27,651 nucleotides of DNA from an uncultured Oscillospiraceae bacterium (GTDB lineage Bacteria > Bacillota > Clostridia > Oscillospirales > Acutalibacteraceae): positions 1-27,651 of the forward strand of contig UREO01000004.1 of the NCBI GenBank assembly GCA_900546895.1, given 5' to 3'. Both the position numbers and the translations under genes were made by a program. Positions 15,244 through 22,172 of this stretch are shown one piece after another; within the stretch, counting starts at the first letter, position 1; each line of letters begins with the position of its first letter. The notes beneath the pieces are model-generated. The model searched no databases. It saw only the letters and a program-made list of their open reading frames with translations, and was not told the DNA's origin.

Positions 15244-16515
15244 ATGAACGCTGAAATTATTTCCGTAGGAACCGAGCTTCTGCTCGGCCACACAATCAAC
15301 ACCGACGCCTCCTTTGTCGCGAGGGAGCTTTCCACGATCGGCGTCAACCTTTTGTTCGCGGGAACCGTAGGGGACAACGTTCAGCGGCTGAAGGACGCGC
15401 TGGAAAGCGCGCTTCGCCGCAGCGACCTTGTCATCACCACCGGGGGCCTGGGCCCCACCGGCGACGACCTGACCAAAGAAACCATCGCGGAAACCGCGGG
15501 CAAAAAGCTGGTACTGCATCAGGAAAGCCTGGATAGGATCGTCCGCTATTTCAAAGGAAGGGTGCTGGGCGAAACACAGAAAAAGCAGGCGCTGCTTCCC
15601 GAGGGCTGCACCGTGTTCCCCAACGACCACGGCACCGCGCCGGGCTGCGGCTTTGAAACCGACGCGGGCAAAATCATCATCATGCTGCCCGGACCGCCGT
15701 CCGAGCTGATTCCCATGCTGAAAAACTACGCGATCCCCTACCTGACAAGAGGGGGCCGGGCAGTGATCGTTTCCAGAATCGTCCGTGTGTTCGGCCTGGG
15801 GGAAGGGTTTGTCGCGGAAAAAATTTCCGACCTGACGGACTGTGCCAATCCGACGGCGGCAACCTACGCCAAGGACGGCGAAATGTTCGTACGCGTTACC
15901 GCCCGTGCGGAAAATCAGGAAACAGCTCAGGCCATGTGCGTCCCCGTTGTGGAAGAGCTCAAAAACCGTTTTCACGAGTTTATTTATGGAATCGACGTGG
16001 AAAGCCTGGAAGAAGTCGTGGTCACGGAGCTCGGCGGGCGCGGCCTGCACCTTGCCACCGCGGAGTCCTGCACCGGTGGCCTGCTTGCCAAGCGAATCAC
16101 TGATATCACGGGAGCGAGCAAGGTCTTTCAGATGGGCGCCGTCACCTACGCGAATGAGATCAAGACGCTCCTGCTCGGCGTACCGGAGTCCACCCTGAAG
16201 CAGTACGGCGCCGTCAGCGAGCAGACCGCGCGCGCGATGGCTGAAGGAGTCCGGGCAAAATCCGGCAGCGAGCTGGGCATCGGCATCACCGGGATCGCGG
16301 GGCCGGACGGCGGAACGCCGGAAAAGCCCGTCGGCCTGATTTACATTGCTTTCTGTGACGGGGAACATACCTGGGTGCGCAAAATGCAGCACGGCGCTTC
16401 CAAAGGGCGCGAATACCTGCGCTGGCTTGCCGCCTCTAACGCACTGGACATGGTGCGCCGCTATCTGGCGGGCTGCGGAGGGCTGGAAGAAGCCGCCTAC
16501 GCGAAAAAAGTATAA
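15244..16515 (+). CDS. cinA: CinA family protein (MoCF-like domain plus nicotinamide-nucleotide amidase domain)
   Basis: Two-domain protein of 423 residues. The N-terminal molybdopterin-binding-like domain (1-170) has ISVGTELLLGHTINTD, GGLGPTGDD (67-75) and IIMLPGPPSEL (145-155). The C-terminal PncC domain (from about 258) has ATAESCTGG (271-279) with the catalytic serine and GITGIAGPDGG (347-357). The family recycles NMN, and in some species is induced with competence. Start ATG at 15244 follows a GGGGGAAAAAGA ribosome site; an in-frame extension upstream overlaps thiI and is not needed. Operon position is third. The PncC activity would recycle pyridine nucleotide, while the NAD synthetase gene is about 9 kb away and unlinked in transcription. 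Confidence 0.95.
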   Translation: MNAEIISVGTELLLGHTINTDASFVARELSTIGVNLLFAGTVGDNVQRLKDALESALRRSDLVITTGGLGPTGDDLTKETIAETAGKKLVLHQESLDRIVRYFKGRVLGETQKKQALLPEGCTVFPNDHGTAPGCGFETDAGKIIIMLPGPPSELIPMLKNYAIPYLTRGGRAVIVSRIVRVFGLGEGFVAEKISDLTDCANPTAATYAKDGEMFVRVTARAENQETAQAMCVPVVEELKNRFHEFIYGIDVESLEEVVVTELGGRGLHLATAESCTGGLLAKRITDITGASKVFQMGAVTYANEIKTLLLGVPESTLKQYGAVSEQTARAMAEGVRAKSGSELGIGITGIAGPDGGTPEKPVGLIYIAFCDGEHTWVRKMQHGASKGREYLRWLAASNALDMVRRYLAGCGGLEEAAYAKKV

Positions 16516-16535
16516 ATATTCCGAATAACAAGGGG

Positions 16536-17585
16536 GTGCCCGCCACGAAACCGCAAAACGGAGAACACACGAAAAAAAGGCTTCCTTTTTACCGCGTTCT
16601 GCTCCCCTGGAAGGGAGACGGCAAAAAGCTGATTCTTTATAAGACCGTCTGCCTGATCGCCGTCTGTATTTTTCTCGGCTGCGCCCTTTATTTGGTATGG
16701 GACCTTGTCGTCCTGCCCGCCGCCGCGGATACGGAGCAGCAGGATATTAAAAGCGTATATTACGCCGAAAGCTCCGAAACGCCGGGCACGGGGGACGATT
16801 CGCCCGCTTCAAGCGCCCCGCCGGAACGCGACGGACAGGGGCGGCTGGTCCGGTTTCTTGAGCTGCAGAAAATCAACCCGTCCATTGTGGGCTGGATCAA
16901 GGTTCCCGGCACCGTCATCGACCTGCCGGTTCTGCAGGCCGACGCAAAGAACCCGGAATTTTACCTGACCCACGACTACCGCGACCGGTACTCCGGATAT
17001 GGAAGTGTCTTTGCGGACGCGCACTGCTCCGTGGAAAAGGGGAAATCCCGCAGCATCGTCCTTTACGGGCACTCACTCAATTCGGGGCGGATGTTTACAC
17101 AGCTGGACCGGTATAAATCGCTGGATTTTTACAAAAAGAATCCGGTATTTACCTTTGACACGATCGACAGCCAGTCGCAGTGGAAGGTCATTTCCGTTTT
17201 TCTGACCAACACCCTGCCGGAGCAGGGCAAGCCGTTCAATTATATGAAAACGGATTTTCAGGACGACAGCGATTTCCTGAATTTTGTTTATCAGATGCGG
17301 ATACGGTCTCTTTACAGCACCGGCGTCGGCTTCAACAAGGACGACAGCATCGTGCTGCTTTCCACCTGCTCCTATGAGTTCAAGGATTTCAGGGAGGTCG
17401 TGGTCGCCCGCAAAGTCCGCGACGGCGAAAACAGCGAGGTGGACGTTTCCAGGGCGTCGTACAACGGCAAAACGGTGTACCCGGACTGCTGGTATACAAA
17501 GAACGGCGGGAAAAAGCCGGTCTGGCCGGACACCTATGAAGAGGCCTTCAAAAAGAATCTTTTATCGTGGGGGGAAGGAATATGA
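16536..17585 (+). CDS. srtB: Class B sortase
   Basis: Membrane-anchored cysteine transpeptidase that attaches proteins carrying a C-terminal sorting signal to the cell wall. The 349-residue protein has a basic N-terminus, one transmembrane helix (about 35-60), a Ser/Pro/Asp-rich linker and the sortase domain from about 105. Catalytic residues are His179 (LYGHSLNSG), Cys278 (LLSTCSYEF) and Arg286 (DFREVVVARK). The long segment between His and Cys with its extra helix is class B-like. The GTG at 16536 is the only usable start, but its ribosome site AAGGGG nearly touches it, so translation may be coupled to cinA 20 bp upstream. It ends in an ATGA overlap with the next gene. No sorting-signal substrate is seen in the window. 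Confidence 0.92.
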   Translation: MPATKPQNGEHTKKRLPFYRVLLPWKGDGKKLILYKTVCLIAVCIFLGCALYLVWDLVVLPAAADTEQQDIKSVYYAESSETPGTGDDSPASSAPPERDGQGRLVRFLELQKINPSIVGWIKVPGTVIDLPVLQADAKNPEFYLTHDYRDRYSGYGSVFADAHCSVEKGKSRSIVLYGHSLNSGRMFTQLDRYKSLDFYKKNPVFTFDTIDSQSQWKVISVFLTNTLPEQGKPFNYMKTDFQDDSDFLNFVYQMRIRSLYSTGVGFNKDDSIVLLSTCSYEFKDFREVVVARKVRDGENSEVDVSRASYNGKTVYPDCWYTKNGGKKPVWPDTYEEAFKKNLLSWGEGI

Positions 17586-18079
17586 ACGCGGGACTAATTT
17601 TTTATTTCGCGCACAGGACCCTACGCTGTCAGAATAAAATAGAGGAAGCACTCCGTTTTTACGGGTCGGGTATCGCCGACGTGAAAATCTGCGCCAAGAA
17701 GACGGACCTCAGCTCCACTATGGCGCGCCTTCTGCGGACGCTCCCCGCTGTCTTTGTGGTGGGCGACTCGCCCGAAAGCACGCCGGACTGCGCGCCGCCG
17801 CTTTTCAAAATCCTGCATATTCCCGTCGGCAGGTCCGGGGAACCGAAAGGCGTTCTGCGCCTGAACGGTACGGATAAAACCGGCTATCTGATCGAAAGCC
17901 TCAATCAGGCAATCGTCGTGCTGCCGGACGTGCCGGAGGAGCTCTCGCAAATGCTTCCGGCCGCCTGTGAGCGGCTTGCACTGAAATTCGGGCTGACGGG
18001 AGAGTTCCCTTCCGATAACCGCGAGCCGTTCGAAGAAATGATTGAGAGTTCCATGAAGACTTTTAACCCGGGGGTTTAA
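17582..18079 (+). CDS. Unrecognised 165-residue protein, possibly a remote CinA/MoCF-like domain
   Basis: I do not recognise this as a named family. It is soluble-looking, without signal peptide or membrane helix. The ATG at 17582 overlaps the sortase stop (ATGA), with a GGGGGAAGGA ribosome site, so the two are translationally coupled. The serine hydrolase gene follows after 4 bp. The segment IVVLPDVPEELSQML (111-125), preceded by KTGYLIES, lines up with GFETDAGKIIIMLPGPPSELIPML in CinA encoded two genes upstream. Before it comes a VFVVGDSPEST stretch where CinA has its GGLGPT loop. This suggests a degenerate MoCF-type fold that lost the GGxGPT nucleotide loop, but the similarity is weak and only seen by eye. 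Confidence 0.75.
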   Translation: MNAGLIFYFAHRTLRCQNKIEEALRFYGSGIADVKICAKKTDLSSTMARLLRTLPAVFVVGDSPESTPDCAPPLFKILHIPVGRSGEPKGVLRLNGTDKTGYLIESLNQAIVVLPDVPEELSQMLPAACERLALKFGLTGEFPSDNREPFEEMIESSMKTFNPGV

Positions 18080-18083
18080 ATCC

Positions 18084-19889
18084 ATGTTGGATCTGCTGTC
18101 CCAAATGAAAACCGTTGATCTGGTGATCAAATTTGTCCGCGGCGATATGCGGCGCATCACGCCGTACCCGTTTCAGCCGCAAAAGAAAAAGAATACTCCG
18201 AAAACCGATCTCGGCGGGATTCCCGCCTCCACACCGGAGGACGAGGGGATTCCCAGCGAATATATCGAGCAGTTTTTTGAGGAGCTTGCCGCCTCCCCCG
18301 CCATCCGTCCGCACAGCGTGATGCTGCTGCGGCACGGAAAGCTGATTGCACAGGGCAGCTTCAAGCCTTATTCCCCCGCGTATCCGCACATGATGTTTTC
18401 CCTTTCCAAAAGCGTTACCGGCATGGCGGTGGGGATCGCCATAGGGGAGGGGCTGCTTTCCCTTGATGAAAAGATCATCGACATCTTCCCCGAAAAGGGC
18501 GTCATGTTCCGCAGCCCTAGGATCAACAGCATTACCGTCCGGCACCTGCTGAACATGACCAGCGGCATCAAGTTCAACGAGGCCGGCTCCTTTGTGGAAA
18601 AAGACTGGGTGAAGGCTTTCCTGACATCGGACTGCATTTTCGAGCCCGGAAGCGAATTCAGCTACAACAGCATGAATTCTTACCTGCTCAGCGCCATCGT
18701 GCGTAAAAAAACCGGTATGGGGCTGGTGGAGTACCTGACTCCACGGCTTTTCGCTCCGCTGGGGATTGAGGATGCGGACTGGGAAACCTGCCCGCTGGGA
18801 ATCGAAAAGGGCGGCTGGGGGCTTTCCCTGCATATCGCGGATATGGCAAAGCTCGGCCAGCTTTATCTGCAGGGCGGCCGCTGGGACGTCGGCAGCGAAA
18901 CACGGCAGCTTATCCCGGAGGAATGGATTCGGGAATCGACCAAAGTGCAGACCCCGCCCCGCGAAAACAACCATCCGGTCGGCTACGGATATCAGGTATG
19001 GGATTTCCACGCGACGGACGCCTACCAGTACAACGGCGTATTCGGCCAGTACGTCATCGTCCTTCCGAAGCGCGACATGGTGGTGGCTATCACAAGCGGA
19101 AGCCAGAACCTGTTTTCCGACGTTTCCATCGAAACGGTGGAAACCTATTTCGGCGACGGCGCGGAAAAGATTTTCGACCATCCTTTACCCCGGAACATCC
19201 GTGCGCTTCGCTCGCTGAAAAACAGGCTGGACAGCCTGTACGCGGTCCCCGAAACTGCACCCAGACCGCAAAAGCCCAATCCGTTCCATACGTTTCTGCA
19301 AAGATTTTTTCCCTCGAAAGCCGAAGAACTGCCTTTGCTCGCCGCGGGAATCGACAAACAGGAGTACCGGCTGGGCAGCAGCTACGGAACGCTGCTCCCG
19401 CTTATTCTGCAGTGCGTAACCAATAATTTTTCCGGGGGGATCACCCGCGTTTCCTTTTCCTTTGAACCCGGCCTGTGCAGGATCACGATGTACGACGGAG
19501 CGGACGAAAACGTAATTACAGCCGGGCTGGACGGTGTTCCCCGCCGCAGCGACGTAACGCTGAACGGCGACGTTTACACGGTGGGGGCGACGGCAAAGCT
19601 GACGACGGACGAAGAGGACCGCACGGTCATGCTCCTTTACCTCTCCTATATTGAAACACCCAGTCTGCGCGTGATGAAATTCATCTTCTACGGGGAAAAG
19701 CTTCTCATCCGTTTTTACGAGCACCCCACCGTGGAAGCCGCGACAAAAATGCTGTTCGGTCTGGTCGGGGGAAACGGAAACTCCATTGACAAAATGCTGA
19801 TCGACGCCATTTCGCAGGAACGTATGGCCGCCCGAGTGGACAATATCATGATGCCCCGCGCAAAAGGCACCCTCTTTGATAAAACATAA
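18084..19889 (+). CDS. Serine hydrolase, beta-lactamase/class C superfamily, with extra C-terminal domain
   Basis: Penicillin-binding-fold hydrolase of 601 residues. The SxxK nucleophile motif is SLSK (Ser106/Lys109), the Tyr motif is FSYNSMNSY (Tyr194), and GVFGQYV near 315 takes the place of the third (HxG/KTG) motif. Other family marks are ITVRHLLNMTSGI (150-162) and TPRLFAPLGI. There is no signal peptide, so it appears cytoplasmic, unlike true beta-lactamases. It is closer to esterase/6-aminohexanoate-dimer hydrolase relatives. Residues from about 385 to 601 form a further region (beta-rich, LGSSYGTLLP to IMMPRAKGTLF) that I cannot assign beyond a possible family-specific C-terminal domain. 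It is the last gene of the operon, four bases after the 165-residue protein, with a terminator directly at its stop. The substrate is unknown. Confidence 0.85.
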   Translation: MLDLLSQMKTVDLVIKFVRGDMRRITPYPFQPQKKKNTPKTDLGGIPASTPEDEGIPSEYIEQFFEELAASPAIRPHSVMLLRHGKLIAQGSFKPYSPAYPHMMFSLSKSVTGMAVGIAIGEGLLSLDEKIIDIFPEKGVMFRSPRINSITVRHLLNMTSGIKFNEAGSFVEKDWVKAFLTSDCIFEPGSEFSYNSMNSYLLSAIVRKKTGMGLVEYLTPRLFAPLGIEDADWETCPLGIEKGGWGLSLHIADMAKLGQLYLQGGRWDVGSETRQLIPEEWIRESTKVQTPPRENNHPVGYGYQVWDFHATDAYQYNGVFGQYVIVLPKRDMVVAITSGSQNLFSDVSIETVETYFGDGAEKIFDHPLPRNIRALRSLKNRLDSLYAVPETAPRPQKPNPFHTFLQRFFPSKAEELPLLAAGIDKQEYRLGSSYGTLLPLILQCVTNNFSGGITRVSFSFEPGLCRITMYDGADENVITAGLDGVPRRSDVTLNGDVYTVGATAKLTTDEEDRTVMLLYLSYIETPSLRVMKFIFYGEKLLIRFYEHPTVEAATKMLFGLVGGNGNSIDKMLIDAISQERMAARVDNIMMPRAKGTLFDKT

Positions 19890-19923
19890 AAGCGGCGGAA
19901 CCGGTTCGGTTCCGCCGCTTTTG
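19888..19923. terminator. Strong hairpin terminator between serine hydrolase and htrA
   Basis: A perfect 12-bp stem AGCGGCGGAACC (19891-19902) pairs with 19908-19919, loop GGTTC, flanked by AAAA and TTTT. It is symmetrical enough to end the plus-strand operon and the convergent protease transcript. Confidence 0.85.
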
Positions 19924-19938
19924 AAAGAAGGGAGTATT

Positions 19939-19974
19939 ATGAAAAAGTTTGCTGTAACCTTATTTTCCTGTTGA
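19939..19974 (+). other. Tiny reading frame with good ribosome site (11 codons, signal-peptide-like)
   Basis: AAGGGAG sits four bases before an ATG. The frame reads MKKFAVTLFSC then TGA, and overlaps the 3' end of the convergent protease gene. The sequence looks like the start of a lipoprotein or secreted-protein signal peptide, but it stops at once. It may be chance, or the remnant of a gene cut off by rearrangement. No promoter is visible. Confidence 0.2.
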
Positions 19975-21363
19975 CTGGGCCAGCTTTACTTTGGCGGTGA
20001 AGCTTTCCCCCGTCAGGGAACTGGTAACGCTCAGCGTGACCGTGTCCCCCGGCTTCTTCCCCGTAATCACGGTCGTAATCACATTCTGGCTGGTCACATC
20101 CTTGCCGTCGATTTTCGTAATTACGTCGCCCTTTTTAATTCCGGCGGCGGTAACCTCCGAATTCGCAACGGAGCCGACGTACATGCCCACGGGCAGGTTG
20201 TAGAAACGGGAAGTCATGGTATCGATAAACTGGCCGGAGATTCCGAGCACCGCTCTGTCCTTGACGTAGCCGTACTGCTTCAGGTCGCTGATGATCGGCT
20301 GCGCCACATTGATGGGGATGGAGAAACCAAGGCCTTCATATCCGGTGGCAACGATTTTGGAGGAGTTGATGCCCACGACCTGGCCGTACATGTTGACCAG
20401 CGCGCCGCCGGAATTGCCCGGATTGATCGCTGCATCGGTCTGGATGCATTTCATGGTATAGCCGGTATCGGAATTGGTAATTTCACGGTTCAATGCGGAA
20501 ACATAACCGATGGTAACGCTGGAGTTGAACTCCATGCCGCCCGGGTTGCCGATCGCCATGACGGTATCCGCGACTTTAAGGTCGTCGGAAGAACCGAATT
20601 CCGCCGCGGTCAAGCCCTTTGCGTCAATTTTAATAACGGCCAGATCCGTGACGCTGTCGCTGCCGACCAGCTTCGCTTCATATTTTGTTCCGTTGGACAA
20701 AATAACTTTGAGGGAAGACGCGCCCTCGACCACGTGCGCGTTGGAAATGATGTACCCGTCTCCGGTCGCGATAATGCCGGAGCCCTCGCTTGTCGGGGTG
20801 ACGGAGCTGTCCCCGTTGCTGTTCCCCGCGTTGCCCGCGCCGTTCCCGCCCATGGTATAGCGGGCGCTCTGCCCCAGCTGATAGTTTTGGATACAGACGA
20901 CCGACGGGACCACCTTTTCGGCGATCTGCTGCTTAGTCAGCTCCCCGGTCATCATGGCGGTATTGGCGGTGCCGCTGTTGACCAGCTTCGTTACGGTAAA
21001 CGCCGGATCGCCGGTGCTTGCGCTCCCCAGCTTGACATACCCGTTGTTGACCAGCGCAGCGAACCCTGCGATGGAACCGGCCGAAATCATCAGGCAGCAC
21101 ATGACCCCCGCCAGCACTTTGACGAAAGTTCTTTTGCCGCCGCGCTTCTTTTTGTGCGGCTCCTGAAAATCGAAAACAGACTGCTGCGAAACGGAGGGCC
21201 GCTCCCAACTGTAAACCGGGGGCTCGTTCGCCGGCTTGCTGTAATGGTAAAAATCCCCCTGCCACTCCGTCTGTCCGGCGCTTCTGTGTTCCGTATCGTT
21301 ACTGTTTAAATCACGATTTGCCGGCTCTTTTTTCTTTTTATCATCTGCAAATGGATTAAACAT
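19960..21363 (-). CDS. HtrA/DegP-type membrane-anchored serine protease with PDZ domain
   Basis: Envelope quality-control protease of 467 residues. A long hydrophilic cytoplasmic N-terminus (1-80, basic at 71-78) precedes one transmembrane helix (80-105). The trypsin-like domain follows, with the triad His210 (SNAHVV), Asp240 (DLAVIKI) and Ser318 (NPGNSGG). One PDZ domain (about 370-460, VLGISGQF, GDVITKIDGKDV) ends the protein. A Gly/Asn/Ser-rich insert lies at 172-192. The layout matches HtrA/HtrB/YyxA of Firmicutes. AAAGGA nine bases before the ATG at 21363 supports the start. In relatives such genes answer to envelope stress two-component systems; no such operator was recognised here. It is monocistronic and faces the serine hydrolase. 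Confidence 0.93.
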   Translation of the reverse strand: MFNPFADDKKKKEPANRDLNSNDTEHRSAGQTEWQGDFYHYSKPANEPPVYSWERPSVSQQSVFDFQEPHKKKRGGKRTFVKVLAGVMCCLMISAGSIAGFAALVNNGYVKLGSASTGDPAFTVTKLVNSGTANTAMMTGELTKQQIAEKVVPSVVCIQNYQLGQSARYTMGGNGAGNAGNSNGDSSVTPTSEGSGIIATGDGYIISNAHVVEGASSLKVILSNGTKYEAKLVGSDSVTDLAVIKIDAKGLTAAEFGSSDDLKVADTVMAIGNPGGMEFNSSVTIGYVSALNREITNSDTGYTMKCIQTDAAINPGNSGGALVNMYGQVVGINSSKIVATGYEGLGFSIPINVAQPIISDLKQYGYVKDRAVLGISGQFIDTMTSRFYNLPVGMYVGSVANSEVTAAGIKKGDVITKIDGKDVTSQNVITTVITGKKPGDTVTLSVTSSLTGESFTAKVKLAQSTGK

Positions 21364-21592
21364 CTAAATCATTCCTTTCTGCGGTAATTTACTTTCTGTG
21401 ATTGTTATGATACCGGTTCTATGTGAAAAGGATGTGATTATTAGTTTATATTTTTATGATATTTTTAAGAAAAATATGTAACTTGAATTTAACGAAATTA
21501 TGAACACAAAAAGAAAAATTTCTCTTTTTTTCCATCCCGTCGCAAAACTCTCCCGAAAATCTCTCTTTTCCCGGTGGATTTGCGCCAAAATG

Positions 21593-21601
21593 TGCTATGA
21601 T
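21593..21601 (+). promoter_or_regulatory. Extended -10 promoter of the cobalamin adenosyltransferase gene
   Basis: TGCTATGAT (21593-21601) fits TGnTATnAT, 40 bp before the ATG at 21642; no good -35 is present. It lies in the 278-bp gap (21364-21641) between divergent htrA and the adenosyltransferase. The gap is AT-rich, probably also holds the htrA promoter, and shows no gene or B12 riboswitch structure. Confidence 0.45.
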
Positions 21602-21641
21602 TAAGATTAGAAATATATTTTATACGGATGGAGAATGTGCG

Positions 21642-22166
21642 ATGAACGGACTGACTCATGTTTACTGCGGGGACGGAAAAGGCAAAACCACCGCCGCCGT
21701 CGGGTTGGGGGTACGCGCCTGCGGCAGCGGGAAACAGGTTCTGATGGCACAGTTTCTGAAGGGGAACGGCTCCGGCGAGCTGACCGCTCTGAAACAGCTG
21801 GACCATTTCAGCGTACTCCCTACGGTGCCGACCGTAAAGTTCACCTTTCAGATGACCGAAAAGGAGCTGAAAGAAACCGCCGTCCTGTGCGGCAACCTGT
21901 TCTGCAAGGCGGTTGCCGCCGCCAAAGCGGAGGAGTGCAATCTGCTGATTCTGGACGAAGTATTTGCCGCGATCAACTGCGGCCTGCTCGATAACGGAAT
22001 GCTGACCGATTTTATAAAAAACAAGCCCCAGAAGCTGGAGCTTGTTTTGACGGGGCGCGGCCCGAAGCCGGAGGTTCTGGAGCTTGCCGATTATGTTTCC
22101 GAAATCAGGAAGAAAAAGCACCCCTACGACAGGAACATCCCCGCCCGAAAGGGAATTGAATTTTAA
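21642..22166 (+). CDS. cobO: Cob(I)yrinic acid a,c-diamide adenosyltransferase (CobO/BtuR family)
   Basis: Transfers the adenosyl group of ATP to Co(I) corrinoid, making coenzyme B12. The 174-residue protein has the family's N-terminal ATP-binding loop GDGKGKTTAA (10-19, the unusual P-loop binding ATP in reverse orientation), the LMAQFLKG motif (about 36-43), LLILDEVFAAINCGLL and LVLTGRGP. The C-terminal EIRKKKHPYDRNIPARKGIEF matches the family. GGAG lies eight bases before the chosen ATG. An in-frame ATG at 21597 sits inside the promoter. It converges on nrdJ with only six bases between stop codons. As NrdJ needs adenosylcobalamin, the neighbourhood is functionally sensible. It was probably acquired or kept for cofactor salvage; other cobalamin genes are not in the window. 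Confidence 0.93.
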   Translation: MNGLTHVYCGDGKGKTTAAVGLGVRACGSGKQVLMAQFLKGNGSGELTALKQLDHFSVLPTVPTVKFTFQMTEKELKETAVLCGNLFCKAVAAAKAEECNLLILDEVFAAINCGLLDNGMLTDFIKNKPQKLELVLTGRGPKPEVLELADYVSEIRKKKHPYDRNIPARKGIEF

Positions 22167-22172
22167 GCCGCG

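Noticed and set aside
15205..16392. 395-codon minus-strand open frame across cinA
   Set aside because: It is antisense to an intact CinA with both domains; the composition is shadow-like.
18063..19181. 372-codon minus-strand open frame across the serine hydrolase
   Set aside because: It is a shadow frame; the plus-strand hydrolase has clear SxxK and Tyr motifs and a ribosome site.
21364..21641. Cobalamin riboswitch upstream of the adenosyltransferase gene
   Set aside because: I looked for the B12-box and long paired leader but the region is AT-rich without such structure, and the probable promoter leaves only about 35 bp of leader.
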